NCBI GenBank assembly: GCA_037355855.1
Contig: CM074765.1
Location: forward strand, 2,232,001-2,296,000
DNA from: Pseudo-nitzschia pungens
Lineage: Eukaryota > Bacillariophyta > Bacillariophyceae > Bacillariales > Bacillariaceae
Length of the DNA stretch: 64,000 nucleotides
Reading direction: 5' to 3'
Part shown: positions 1-11,427 of the stretch, one piece after another
Position numbering within the stretch: position 1 is the first letter of the stretch
How the letters are laid out: the number at the start of each line of letters is the position of its first letter
The notes under the pieces: model-generated
Databases searched by the model: none
Told to the model about the DNA's origin: nothing
What the model saw: the letters and a program-made list of their open reading frames with translations, nothing else
Position numbers and translations under genes: made by a program

Positions 1-1
1 G

Positions 2-2353
2 AGGAAACCGTTTCCACTACCATGAATAGGGGAAACAATCCAACGGCTCCAGAAATTCCAATCAGCTACGGCACTGGACTTATCCCAAGGCTATTATACA
101 ATCCCCATCTGCAAGGAGAGCCAAAAGATTTGCTCTACCATTCTACCATGGGGAAAGTATGCCTACAAGAGACTGGCAATGGGAATCGCATGTGCGCCCG
201 ATATCTTCCAATCAGTCATGATGAACCTCCTCGGCGATCTGGACTACGTCCTTGTCTATATTGATGATATCCTAATCATCCAGAGAGAAGGGGAATCTGA
301 ACAGGATCATCTCCACAAAATCGATACAGTCCTACAAAGACTGGATGACGCCGTCTTTCGAGCCAACCTCAGAAAATCCTTCTTCATGCAAAAAGAAGTG
401 GAATATCTGGGATTTCTGTTAACAACAGAGGGCATTCAGCCCCAGCCAAAGAAACTGGAGGCAATGAAGCGTCTGGAAGCCCCCAAGAACACCAAGCAAC
501 TCAAGATGTTTCTTGGAATGGTAAATTTCTACCGGGACATGTGGAAGCACCGCTCCCACATCCTAGCCCCTCTGAACAAACTAGCAGGGAAAAAGGGCAA
601 AATGAACTGGTACTGGGGACCAGCAGAGCAGAAAGCTTTCATGGAGGCGAAGAGAATGCTCGCCGATGAAGCAAAGCTTGCATTCCCGGACTTTACGAAA
701 CCATTTCATCTCTACTCAGATGCCAGTGACAGGCAACTAGGAGCAACTGTATGCCAAGATGGCAAACCCCTTGGATTCTATACCCGGAGACTAAACTCAG
801 CACAGCTCAACTACACTGTCGGAGAAAAAGAACTCCTGGGCATAGTAGAAGGCCTAAAGGCGTTTGAAGGAATCCTACGAGGACAAGATGTGACTATTCA
901 CACGGATCACCTCAATCTACTGTACCAGCAGATGCCCACCCAGCGGATGGTACGGTGGAGACTCCTTATGGAGGAGTTCCACCCGGTGGTCAAACATGTT
1001 GCTGGCAAGGACAATGATGCAGCAGACGCACTATCACGACTGGACATCACCGATGATCCAGCAGATACTGTGGAGTGGCTACCACCAAATAAGCCCCTCA
1101 CCTACGCGGATGAGGAAGAGCACCTCCGGCAACTCCTATTCCCACTTGGAGAAGCACCGGAAGAATTCCAGGGCAATAGTGCATTCCCACTTGCCCCGGA
1201 CATGATTCAGTTCTACCAACAAAAGGACACGGAAATCATGAGTGCTCTGGAAAAAGACAACCGACTGACCACCAAAATGGTGGAAGGTTACAGTCTAATC
1301 CACAAGGAAGGGAAAATTCTAATCCCGGACAAACTCAAAGACAGAGTCATGGAATGGTACCACAGCATGCTGGTCCATCCCGGAGAAAAGCGAATGGAAC
1401 AGAGCATTCGCTCAGTGTTCACCTGGAGAGGCCTACGGAAGGACGTCCAGGACCTCTGTAAACACTGCCACACGTGTCAGATGTTCAAAAAGAGTGGCCG
1501 GAAGAAGTATGGACTACTACCGGAGAAAGCAGTTGAGGTTACCAAATGGCAGAGGGTCAACGTCGACCTCTGGGGACCTGCAACTGTCCACAACAAAAAT
1601 GGAAAGGATTACCATATTCATGTCCTCACCATGGTGGATCCAGTGACCGGATGGTTTGAACTGGCTCACCTGAAGGACTCCCCAAACGCAGCAGAAACTC
1701 AACGTTTGCTAGACAGTACATGGCTAGCAAGGTATCCGCGCCCAAAGGAAATTGGCTTTGATGGCGGGAGCGAGTTCAAAGCAGAGTTCCAGGAGCTCTG
1801 CGACAACATGGGGATGAAAAGAAAACCCAGTGGCGCCTGGAACCCACAATCCAACTCAGTGCTGGAGAGAATCCATCAGGTCCTGAAGGACTGCCTACTG
1901 TCCTTTAATCTGGAACAAAGAGACCTCCATGAGAAGGATCCTTTTGAGGAGTTCACCACCAAGGCAGCGTACGCCATCAGAAGTGCCATCCACACCACCC
2001 TGGGATATTCCCCAGCACAATTGGTGTTTGGAAGGGACATGTTCATGCCTGTGAATTTCCCAGTGGATTGGGAAGCAATCCAAGCAAGGAAACAGAAGAG
2101 TATCCACAAGAGTAATATCCGGGAGAATCAGAAGAGGATTCCCCATACCTACAAGGAAGGAGACTATGTCACCCTGGAAAGGAAGGGCATTATTCCGAAA
2201 CTATCCTTCCCACGACAAGGACCTTACAAGGTGCTCAAGGCCCATGACAATGGAACTGTGACCATTGAAACTGCTCCCTTTGTAACCGACCGGGTTAATA
2301 TCAGGAGAGTCCATCCCTATTATTGCAGGAATAGCCCTAAACTGGAGAAGTAG
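2..2353 (+). pseudogene. gypsy pol polyprotein fragment (RT-RNase H-integrase)
   Basis: The fragment encodes the copying and integrating enzymes of the element. In order it shows the RT palm with YIDD at about 265-276, RNase H with a TDASD-like start (YSDASD), a TDHLNLLY motif, an H2C2 zinc region (HP..., then CKHCHTC), and an integrase core with VDLWGP, FDGGSEF and NPQSN..ER. It ends with the usual gypsy tail VNIRRVHPYY before a TAG stop. The same frame runs to the left edge but is broken by TGA at 23-25, where the related gypsy context suggests an original CGA (Arg). The longest uninterrupted stretch from an ATG is 179-2353 (724 codons). Because gag and protease are missing from view, I cannot say whether this copy has other lesions. 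Confidence 0.92.
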
Positions 2354-2381
2354 CTCAATAGAACAGTACCATGGAGGAGTA

Positions 2382-2576
2382 TGCCGTGCACCAGAATACA
2401 GTCACGAGTACACGCGGGACTGGATTAAGGATAAGGATAAAAGAAAACAATCGGCGAGCCGATGGAATCGCTAATTGCCAGAGAGCTCTTAGAACTGTAG
2501 CATATAGACTAACTGATAGAGCTCACAATTTGCATATCACTACTATTCTAATCACTAGTAGACCCGGGGTATGGCA
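2382..2576 (+). repeat. 3' LTR of family-A gypsy element
   Basis: It starts TGCCGTGCACC and ends CCCGGGGTATGGCA, giving TGCC...GGCA inverted ends. It lies 28 bp after the pol stop. The same LTR, with substitutions and short indels, recurs on the minus strand at 31089-31262 and 51194-51372. The 195-bp length is short for a gypsy LTR. Confidence 0.85.
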
Positions 2577-3754
2577 GTAGCTCCAGTACTGTATTCTATG
2601 GAGTAGCGCATTGAGTTTGGGTCCAGTGGTACGCTAGCACTAGCACGTGCTAGCTCACTTAATAACTGTCTGGGTCAGGTGTCCGGTTATAGTACTTATT
2701 GTACACCAATGACCCGACCCCGGCGGTAGCATAGTATCTTAGCATGGTATCATGGTAGGTTAGCATCTCCAGTATCTCGTAGCATTAGCAACCCTAACCC
2801 TGTAGCACTTAGCTACACTAGTGCGGGTGCTATACCCGGGGTACGTACAACTGGTACACATCGTATGCGACAACCCTGGCACCTTCGGAGTTAGCACCTA
2901 TACCAAACAGGATAAGCCTGTTGCTAAGCCTGTTGCTAAGCCTGTTGCTAACAAGGCTGTATGCTACCAATTAGCACACAGCTCCTAGCACTCAGCTCAG
3001 CTCCTAGTGTTGAGCTACCAGGTGCTACCCACTGTAGCCCCAGTTCCTCTACACAGGAGCCCTAGCACCACAGTCTGTAGCATCTTGGATATCTTCATAA
3101 CACCACTCCCCATGCCACAGGCAGTAATCACCAAGCTTGAGGAAATGATTGCTGATGAGCAGGAAAAGTGGTATTCTTTTTGGCAATAACAGACGACAAT
3201 CCACCATAATGAATATCAACAATAAGGGATTGTTTGAGGATGACAATGCTTTCGACACCAGCTATCATGACATTATCTTACACTTTGATATGTATGTGGG
3301 ATGTACGGTAAATTCATTTATGTTTGAAAAACTGAACATGTCGGAGGTTGCGCTCGTTTTTCTATTTCCGACCACTCCCGTAAGATCTTACCGGTACCGT
3401 ACTAACGAAATGAAAATGCCAAAAGACAAAAGACGATGTTTTTTGTGAAAAAAGTCTTGCTGCTAACGCTTTGCCGAATCGCGCGTGCCTTGCCTGGAAC
3501 TAATTTTAAAAAAAAGATGAAACCGAGTTTCAGTTCGGCAACCGATAGAAGACGGTCTTCACCCACCTCACACCAAATCATTCACAATCCTTCCTGAAAT
3601 TATCAAAAAGTTTTCACAGGAGATCAAACAGTTGGAATCTCCGAACGATTTGAGTAGCGAGTGCAGTTTGGTCTTATTCTCACAGGTAGTAAGCATTATC
3701 AAAGATAGATTCAGTAAAGATATAGTCGTAAGTGGACCGCTCCATTACAGCACG
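2577..3754. other. Intergenic, repeat-rich spacer
   Basis: No gene is recognised. The left half is dense in TAGCA/GCTAGC words, and a 12-bp unit CCTGTTGCTAAG is repeated three times at about 2917-2953. The segment 3280-3376 matches the right end of the 9-kb insertion at 61681-61776. The last part (about 3540-3754) is probably the promoter and 5' UTR of the coiled-coil gene. Confidence 0.6.
3280..3376 (+). repeat. Relic of a repeat shared with the 61.7-kb insertion terminus
   Basis: This stretch aligns by eye, with substitutions and small gaps, to 61681-61776. Shared words include TTTTTCTATTTCCGACC, GAAAAACTGAAC/GAAAAAACTTAAC and CAC.TTGATAT. In the second location this sequence ends exactly where a 9-kb insertion meets family-A pol. 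It is therefore probably a mobile-element end. Confidence 0.55.
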
Positions 3755-6700
3755 ATGAAAAGATTCAACACGGATCGCATCCGCCAGCGAATGAGGGAAC
3801 AAAACGAAAGATTCCCACATTCTAAAGGAAAATTGCTGTCGGCTGCACCTGTCCGAGTACCGCTTCCACAGCAAAGCGAGAAGGAAAATGTCTTCCCAAA
3901 CACCGACAATAATGCAAAACAAAGCGATTCAAACGCAACAAAACATAATGCGGACGGTCGAACCATGAAGAAAAAGAAATTTCCTCAACTGTCGATATCC
4001 GTCACCAACTCAGAAGGTGCAGAAGATGGAGGTGTTCATGCCACTAGTGTGGTTCAAACAGAACCTCCTAGAATCAATGACGACGAAGACAACAACACCG
4101 TTCCGTCAGTTTGGGCGATGATGGAACATTACTTAAGTCCGTCGAAGGACAGCAATGGTAGCAGCGACAACCAAACCCCTTCCAAAAAATCATTCGTCAT
4201 CGTGGAAGATGATTGCGATGGATCTTCTAGGAAATTCGGTCACCGTAACTCCACGGGTTCGTCCTTGTGCTCGAGCAGTACAAACGCAGACTCGCAAAAA
4301 GGGAAATCTGTTAATCGCGAAAATGAGCCAAAAATCTCAACCCAAAAGATCGATGACACCAAACCGAACGATTTACCAACCAGGATCCATTGTTCACATG
4401 ACGAGGACGGCGACTTCGTTCAAAGGTCATTCTACACGCATGGTGAAGTATCGGAGATTGGCAACGTGGATGAACTTGATACCTCAGAGAATGGGCTCTT
4501 TACTGTCCAAGAGGAAACACAGGCTGACATTATTTTTCGACGGGATACAGCAACATGTTTCAGTGATCAAGCTATTTCACCAAAGAATTTTACTTCTGAG
4601 AATGATCGTCAGGTTCAACCAACACCTGCTCGGGTCCATCAAGAATGGGTTGACTCAGAATATGAAGATATCTCAACTCATCCTGGTTCTCTGCTTCAGG
4701 AATCGATGGTTCATTCTATTCAGACGTCATCGAATGAAGACTCTCGTTTGCCGCCAGATGAAAAATCATCAGAGCAAGTCCACCGTGATATCAAGGTGCA
4801 AATTCCTATTTTGTCTCCTCAAGAGTCGACCTCTATCGTTAAATTTAAGGGTTCTACAACATCGATTCCCCCACGTGCTGATGCTTCGAAAGAAGGAAAG
4901 CCAATCTTACAAGTCAAACTGCCAGAAGAAAACCAGATCTATCTCGATCGACTAGGAGAGCTTGAATCGAATCTGAAAGTGCAACAAGACAACACTGATG
5001 AGGTACAGAGTCGATTGAGGGAACGGGTGCTCGAGCTAGAACAAGCTCTCAAGGTGACTGTGGCTACCCCGAGAGGAACAGTAGTTGACGAAAACCCCCT
5101 CAAAACTTTGTTGGATCGCAACCAGACTCTAGTAAAGGAGGTCCGATTTGCAGATCAAACATGCGTGGAACTCTCGTCGAAAATATCAGAGCTCGAGATG
5201 CAAAATGGAAGACTCCAAAAGCAGGTTGTCGCGCTCGAGATGCAAAATAACGACCTTCAAAATCACGTCGACAGGGAGGGCACAGTCATGTCGAAGCAAG
5301 TTTTACAAAAGCAGGAGACAATCGATAGATTGGAGGAAGAGGTTGCCTTGGCACATAAAAATCTAGCGGCAAAAACACTTGAAGAAGAGTTTTTGCAGTC
5401 TGCGCTGAAAGAAGCACTTGATTGCCTCGGTTTCAAAGACGACAATCTGGGTTTTTCTATGGCGTCTTCAATCATATCTGAACAAGAAAGTGTTGCTCAG
5501 GATCATTCTCTCGATAATGGTACAGTGTATCGTACGAAAATGCTACAACAACAAATCCGGGCAGTTGTAGAAAAGGCGGAGATGAACCCACAAGCAGAGG
5601 AAATGGCCAGAGAATTGAATGAACTGCGACGTGACAATGATGCTTTGAAATCAAAATTAGATGAGTTTCATTGTTTTCACCAATCATCTCCCATTCGCTC
5701 CTCGAATGAAGTTTCAAACGAATTGCTGCAAGTTCAAAGAGAAAACGAGTTCCTCGGACGACAGCTAGGTATCGTTCAAGAGAAGTTTGACCAAGCACAA
5801 GATAAACTCTGCGAAGAACATAAGAATGCGGAATCATTGCGACTTCAACTAGAACGAACTTTAGAGACCCATAGACGGCTTATTGATCCATTGGAAAAGC
5901 GTTTGAATGAAATTACAGAATTCAATCCGCAGCTCGAAGGAGTTGTGGATGCTGATAAACGATTATTTTCCCTCGAGAAGGAGTTGGCACACGTCAAAGC
6001 CAGTGTCGCCGCTATGAAACGCGAATCCGAACGCTTGTTGACCGCTCAAAGTCAAAACTTTGGAAAATTCTCAGACCTTGATCAAGAACAAGAAATTATG
6101 TCAATGGTGAAAACGACTATATCCCGAATGGGACAACACTACAAGCAGCTAGAATCGGATGTTGAGAGAATGGTGGAGGGGTTCTCTGAGAGGTTGGACA
6201 ATCTTTCAGAAACTGTTTCACACCTTAGATCGTCGTTGCTGTTTGAAAGAGAATCGGTGTCTTCTATCGAATCAAACGCAAGAGAGGAAGTTGAACGGGA
6301 GGAATGCATCATCAAGAATGATTCGCAACGCGGTGTAGCGATGAATCTAATAAGCGCTACAATACCCGTCCCACAATATGCTGTAGACGATGAAGATGAG
6401 ATGTATACCCTAATGGAAGAGGCCAGGGGTCCACGTACACACGACATCTCGATTGCTTCTGATTTTGACGACATCTCAAGACTACTTCATGATGATATGA
6501 CCCTTGAATCAGTCGTGCGAACTGGATCTGTTTTCACATCTTCTTCCAACATTGACATCTTTAAAGAGTCCCTCGAGACAGCAATGAATGAATGCAAACG
6601 AGTAAAGGATCGTTCATTGAAACTGAAGGAACAGATCGAGTCACAAAAATGCATGATTCAGAAACTCGAACAAGAAAATGGAAAATTATCTCTTCAAGTG

Positions 6701-8461
6701 TCCAGAAGAAATGAAGAATATTGTCTAGTTGAAAGTGCATTAGAAGAGGCCAGACATGAAATTGAGGAACTATCGAGCAAAGTAGCTTCAATTCAAAGCG
6801 AAGGAGACAATTTTTGCGAACAATTGCAGGATCAAGAAAGACAGGTTAATCTTGTACAAGAAGAAAATGAACGTTTGACAAAGTCCATCGTACAAATTCA
6901 GAAACAAAAAGACGAATTCGAGGCAAGACTTGATGAATGTGAGAATTTGCATGCGAAGACGAAAACGGAATTGGAGTCCTCGACACGTTCTGCAGATGAA
7001 TACAAGAAGAAATTTGAAGATTTGCAGACCAATTTTTCCACCAAAATCTACAAGGTTACCGAACAAAAAGAACTTGAATCATCAGAAACACGCAGAGCTT
7101 TGCAAGTGGCTCTTCTCGAGACATCCGAGATCAAACGATTGCACCAAGAAGCTCTTTCCAAGCTTTCGAAAGAGAAGGGGTCTAAATTGAAGCTTGAAGA
7201 ACTGGTCAATGAGTTGCAAAATTACAAGTCACAGGTGGAATCGGATCTGGAGGACAGAAACCTAGAGTCTCAGTTTGCATTTGAACATATCCGGAAGGAG
7301 CGAGCTGAGTTGAAATGTAGGCTTTCCAAGAGTGAAAAGGAAACAGTCGTATTGAAGGAATCTTATGCGAATCTCAAGGCGAAGGTACAAGTTCAAATGG
7401 ACGAAAAAAATCGAATGATTGAAGAATCCGAGACGTTGAAATCTAGTTTGTTATCAAATATAACCCAGTTGGTCGCAATTCGCACTTCTTACCATGAATC
7501 TCTAAAAATTTTGGATTCTTACGAAGATCTGCATCTTGAATTTAGCTCAGAAGAATTCAAGTCTGATTCTACGAAGCAATTTGAATCAGCGATGAAGGAA
7601 ATTGATTGTTGGAAAAGTATCGTACCATTTATAGCTGACGAAATCGAGTCGATGCACCATCTTGCTAAAAAAGTTCCTGCATTAGAGGATGAGATTGAGA
7701 AACTCAATGACGATTTGTCGAAATGCGTGATCAGAGAAGCCGATCATATCAAGCATGTTGAAGACCAAACAACACAGAATGAAAAGCTTTTTGATCTCTT
7801 ACGTAAAGCCGACGGAGAAATGGAGCGTTCCAAACTTCAGATTCAAGATCTGTCCGAGGCGATTGCTGCGATGCAACAGCGCGAACATGAGGCGAATAGC
7901 AACATCGAATTGATGGAATCTGAACTTATTGAACTTAAGAATCAATCAAAGATACTTGAGCTCGAAAAAAACGAAGAAATCACCAAAATCAAGTGTTTAC
8001 TGCTTGATACTTCAGCAACATTGGAGAAGAAAGATTCGCAAATCTTGGAAATGAATTCTCAAATTAACAACCTCAAGTCCGAGATCGACGACACCGCCGC
8101 AGTGTTACAGTCGAAAGAGTCCGAAGAGCGATGTCTGCGAGTAAACATTCAATCATGTGAAAAGAAGAATACTAGACTTCGGGAATATATTCGAAAACTT
8201 ACCAACAAGTGTGAAGAGTGGGAGGCAAGCTACGATCGCCAATCAAGAGCGATAGATAGATTGCAGGAAAAGAAAACGCGAATCAAGGAAAAAGCATGTG
8301 ACATCGCAAATCGCTATCGAGCGCTAGTTGCAGATGTAAACCGAAGAAAAAAGATGCATCAAAACGATCGCGAGAAATGGAGCCACGAACGATCAAATTT
8401 GAATAGTGTTCATGCGGCTCTTGAGCAGGAGCTGGAACAAATTGCAAAGGAGCTAGCGTAA
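3755..8461 (+). CDS. Large coiled-coil protein, function unknown
   Basis: A single open frame of 1568 codons. I start it at ATG 3755 (MKRFNTDRIRQRM) because no upstream in-frame ATG exists. About 390 N-terminal residues are rich in Ser, Asn, Asp and Gln and look disordered. From about residue 395 to the C-terminus the protein is almost continuous heptad-type sequence (many LE..., EL..L, Q and K/E runs), so a long rod-like coiled coil is expected. I see no kinesin motor, ATPase head or other catalytic motif. The overall plan resembles golgins, centrosomal or other cytoskeletal tethering proteins, but that is only architecture. The basic C-terminus contains IRKLTNKCEEWEASYD. It is convergent with the carrier gene that follows. 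No introns are needed. Confidence 0.85.
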   Translation: MKRFNTDRIRQRMREQNERFPHSKGKLLSAAPVRVPLPQQSEKENVFPNTDNNAKQSDSNATKHNADGRTMKKKKFPQLSISVTNSEGAEDGGVHATSVVQTEPPRINDDEDNNTVPSVWAMMEHYLSPSKDSNGSSDNQTPSKKSFVIVEDDCDGSSRKFGHRNSTGSSLCSSSTNADSQKGKSVNRENEPKISTQKIDDTKPNDLPTRIHCSHDEDGDFVQRSFYTHGEVSEIGNVDELDTSENGLFTVQEETQADIIFRRDTATCFSDQAISPKNFTSENDRQVQPTPARVHQEWVDSEYEDISTHPGSLLQESMVHSIQTSSNEDSRLPPDEKSSEQVHRDIKVQIPILSPQESTSIVKFKGSTTSIPPRADASKEGKPILQVKLPEENQIYLDRLGELESNLKVQQDNTDEVQSRLRERVLELEQALKVTVATPRGTVVDENPLKTLLDRNQTLVKEVRFADQTCVELSSKISELEMQNGRLQKQVVALEMQNNDLQNHVDREGTVMSKQVLQKQETIDRLEEEVALAHKNLAAKTLEEEFLQSALKEALDCLGFKDDNLGFSMASSIISEQESVAQDHSLDNGTVYRTKMLQQQIRAVVEKAEMNPQAEEMARELNELRRDNDALKSKLDEFHCFHQSSPIRSSNEVSNELLQVQRENEFLGRQLGIVQEKFDQAQDKLCEEHKNAESLRLQLERTLETHRRLIDPLEKRLNEITEFNPQLEGVVDADKRLFSLEKELAHVKASVAAMKRESERLLTAQSQNFGKFSDLDQEQEIMSMVKTTISRMGQHYKQLESDVERMVEGFSERLDNLSETVSHLRSSLLFERESVSSIESNAREEVEREECIIKNDSQRGVAMNLISATIPVPQYAVDDEDEMYTLMEEARGPRTHDISIASDFDDISRLLHDDMTLESVVRTGSVFTSSSNIDIFKESLETAMNECKRVKDRSLKLKEQIESQKCMIQKLEQENGKLSLQVSRRNEEYCLVESALEEARHEIEELSSKVASIQSEGDNFCEQLQDQERQVNLVQEENERLTKSIVQIQKQKDEFEARLDECENLHAKTKTELESSTRSADEYKKKFEDLQTNFSTKIYKVTEQKELESSETRRALQVALLETSEIKRLHQEALSKLSKEKGSKLKLEELVNELQNYKSQVESDLEDRNLESQFAFEHIRKERAELKCRLSKSEKETVVLKESYANLKAKVQVQMDEKNRMIEESETLKSSLLSNITQLVAIRTSYHESLKILDSYEDLHLEFSSEEFKSDSTKQFESAMKEIDCWKSIVPFIADEIESMHHLAKKVPALEDEIEKLNDDLSKCVIREADHIKHVEDQTTQNEKLFDLLRKADGEMERSKLQIQDLSEAIAAMQQREHEANSNIELMESELIELKNQSKILELEKNEEITKIKCLLLDTSATLEKKDSQILEMNSQINNLKSEIDDTAAVLQSKESEERCLRVNIQSCEKKNTRLREYIRKLTNKCEEWEASYDRQSRAIDRLQEKKTRIKEKACDIANRYRALVADVNRRKKMHQNDREKWSHERSNLNSVHAALEQELEQIAKELA

Positions 8462-8740
8462 TCGATGTTTGACATTTTCAGCTTCGATAATGATATGGGG
8501 TTAGGTTTGATACGCAAGGAAAATGAACACAGAAAATGCAGGATAATGGGGTAAACAGTTAAAAAAAAAACAATTGCAGGTGTATCGATTTTTTATTTAC
8601 ATTCCAAATACGATAAAGCTGGTTGATGTTTGTGGCTTATCATTAGAAAACTAAAGGGGTGTGGCGCCCAACTTCAGTGGGAGAGGCAAAACAAATCACT
8701 AATACTTAAATCGATTGAAAATCGTAGGGTATTGTTCCCT

Positions 8741-10169
8741 CTAATCAACAGACAGTATCCGTTTTCCTGCTTCATAAGTAGCAATCATAATACCACATGC
8801 GGGTGCCACCTGTTGATGAAACACAAACAATTTTTTGAAAGCCGTGAGGAGGGAATAAGAAATTGCTCATCACAGAGGAGCTTGAGAAAAAAATCGCATT
8901 GCGGCAAATTTCAATCATCATTATTATACCCACCTTCATGCACCTTGCAATGTTCCCTCTCCACAATCCGGCTATCCCCTCTTCCTCAATAATGTTTCTC
9001 GCGATTTTCATGGTTGATAGCGTTTTTGTTGAACCTGAATCACCAGCGGGAACCGTGGAAGATGCAAAAGGGGAACACTTGGGATGAACTGCAAGGGCAC
9101 CTCCGTGGTCGCAGATTGCGTTTGGCGCAACACCCACGCTTTCTACAACGGTAGTTTTCCCATCCATCATCATCTGCCCTTCTATTTGACTTCTTGTTTT
9201 CAAAACATCGAGTGGAGTTGTGAACGCGGCGGCTATCACTCCCGACACAGAGCCATTGATCAACGCTTCAATAGTTTGCTCCGTAGTGGATACATTAGAC
9301 GACGGCGAAATATTTCGACGGCGAGATTTCCAAAAGTCACGCATGTTTTCAATGCAAACCCAATAAATTGCCGAAAACGGCACATCTCGCATCAGCGTCG
9401 GTCGTACTCCCCGAAACAGGGAAATTGCACCTTCATTGCGTATTATAGAACGGAACTCCGAGATCATACCCCGCCCTTCACTGTGATGAGCAGCATCTGA
9501 TGCGCCAAAACCAGCGCGTGCAGCTTGTCGCGTTCGCAAAAGTTCTAACGGCGCAGTGGATAACGAAGCGACGAAACGAGCCGAGGCCCCGGCTATGGCC
9601 GGTATTGCGTCACTGATTGGATGACTGCTGGGATAGCGTTCATTCAAGCGTTCTGCCAATTTTTCGTACGTATAAAAGTATAGAACCGTGTTTGGAATTC
9701 CCATTACCAGCGTAGGCGCCAAGCCCGCATAAATTCCTGCCAATCCTTCGTGGACAAATATGCTACGAATTATCCGGAAAGGTCCACCCGTTTTCAACAC
9801 TTCCGCGACGGGTTTTTCTTGTTTCAACGCGCCTGTCTTAGGGTCAAAATACCCCGCCTTGTTCCGTGATGTCAGGTATTCCCCCAAACCCGTGTTTAGA
9901 ACAAAGGTGCCACAGCCCCGAGGACACGGCGAAGCAGAAGCGTTTGGAGGAAGACTCGTTACTGTTCCTTGGGCCACAGCAGCACCACCAGGTCTAAGTC
10001 CCGCCGCTTGCTGCCTCACCTTCACAACATCGAGCGGTGTGACTGTTAACGCCGTTATCGCCGATCCAATCGAAGCCGATACTATCTTGGTCCAAGCCTC
10101 GCCTCCATATCTGCTGTTTTCGGCACGTTCCTGCTCGGGTTCTTTCCGCTCAGTTGATGTGTCTGTCAT
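8741..10169 (-). CDS. Mitochondrial carrier, SLC25A39/40-MTM1 type (2 exons)
   Basis: Spliced product of 434 aa; exons 10169-8934 and 8809-8741, intron 8810-8933 (GTGGGT...CAACAG). Without splicing, the third repeat loses its ending. With splicing it reads MKVAPACGIMIATYE, the normal last helix of this family. The three signature motifs are TPLDVVK, APLELLR and TPLDVLK. The segments GLAPTLVMGIPNTVLYF and LMRDVPFSAIYW point to the SLC25A39/40 (yeast Mtm1) group, which in animals imports glutathione into mitochondria; the substrate here is inferred. The first matrix loop holds a C-x3-C pair (C82, C86). Start chosen at MTDTSTERK, since upstream in-frame sequence has no ATG. It sits in the mitochondrial inner membrane. 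Confidence 0.92.
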
Positions 10170-10811
10170 TTTGTCAACGAATCTCTGGCAAATAGAAGCT
10201 CCGTGGACTCTTATTGCTGACAACTGGTTGTATTCGAGGCATCTGGGCTACAGAAAAAGAACCGGTTGGAAAAAGTGTTCGTATTTTGCTTTGTGATGAT
10301 TCATTCATTATTCATTATTTCAATATTGGTTTTCCAGTGAGCCTACGGTAACTTACGCTAACTTACTCGTAAGGTTACCCTAGGCCTCCTGGACAGACGG
10401 TATGGATATGGATATCAAATTCCGGCAATGAATGTGTACGAGTACTCGTACGAACGTACGTACGGTAACTCACCCATTCTAGTACCGTTTGAAAAGAAAA
10501 TCTGTGAATGGTGAATGCCTCACTGATCGCAGCATTTCCTTTCAGTTTGTGTGATGTGAGTCATTCAAAATTAGGGGGTCGGGTTTACATCATTTTACAC
10601 TTAAGGGTAAGATTATGTAGTCGTGCGAGTTCTCGTAGAATACGGAGAAAGACCTTGGTGTTATTGCTACTAAACTTTACCGTAGCGTCGTATTTTCAGG
10701 TAAACCTTACGTGTAGAATTCTTTCATTCTTTTTTTGAGATGTTCTCGATTGATCGATTCTCATTCATGCGTGTCTGGCACGAACAGGTTCACCAACATG
10801 CACGAATGATA

Positions 10812-10906
10812 CTATGAAATTCGTAACAGCTGTCCTCCAGTCCAAATAGAAATTACTAGTAGTACACAGGCGCGTAGAACCAACGGACAGCTATAAAGAA
10901 TTTTTG
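10812..10906 (-). mobile_element. Degenerate MITE (TA-flanked CTACAAAATTCC family)
   Basis: Ends are CTATGAAATTCGTAACAGC and, inverted, GGACAGCTATAAAGAATT. The interior (TAGAAATTA...GGCGCGTAGAACCAAC) matches the reverse complement of the MITE at 44872-44962. The outer bases have decayed, so no TA duplication is obvious. Confidence 0.75.
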
Positions 10907-11019
10907 TTTTTTGGAGGAATTGAGGGTGATTCCCGGTCCCCCCACCGGTTTAAAAATAATTTGAATTTACTACCAACTTATTTAAAAACCTTACTCGTAG
11001 TGCCAAACTTCTCTTGCTA

Positions 11020-11143
11020 GTGTCAAAGTGACACCCCGGTCAAAGTGTCACTGGGGTCAAAGTGACACTTGACACTTGCTGCCACTTTTGGGGGTCAAAG
11101 TGACCCCTAGTGTCACTTTGACCCTGGCACTTTGACACTGGAA
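11020..11143. repeat. Quasi-palindromic GTCAAAGTGACAC array, copy 1
   Basis: The 13-base word GTCAAAGTGACAC and its reverse complement occur repeatedly in both orientations. One half can fold on the other. The core, tgacact-TTTTGGGGGTCAAAGTGAC, recurs in copy 2 about 290 bp away. It may be a MITE end or a foldback relic. Confidence 0.65.
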
Positions 11144-11427
11144 AAGATGAACAAAGGGCATATAAGATGAACAAACAACAAACAAGACAAACATCAATAT
11201 GTGGAGCTTGTTTGATAGTGGTCCATACTTATATGCCCTTTGTTTGTCATTCAATGTAATGGTCATTGATGATAGTAGAGAACTTGAAGTTGTGACAAAC
11301 AACAGAGCGAGTAATAAATGACAAATTAGTAATATACCCCCAACAATGATAGCAAAGGAAGACTGTCTAAGAAAGGAGCTACAGACAAAGGCATAATAAG
11401 ATGAACAAAGGGCATTTGCGACAAACT

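Larger units (their letters stand above)
1..2576 (+). mobile_element. Ty3/gypsy retrotransposon (family A), 3' portion
   Basis: This is the 3' part of a gypsy-type LTR retrotransposon entering from the left edge. It contains reverse transcriptase from just before the catalytic YIDD box, RNase H, integrase and a 3' LTR. Family A is a label used only in this annotation; other copies lie at 51194-52777, 61778-61965 and 63082-63162, and a solo LTR at 31089-31262. The 5' LTR, gag and protease are outside the window. The pol frame is open over 2.3 kb except for one TGA at 23-25. Confidence 0.93.

Noticed and set aside
4155..4955. Open frame of 266 codons inside the coiled-coil gene
   Set aside because: Shifted-frame shadow of the 1568-residue protein; basic, repetitive composition typical of such shadows.
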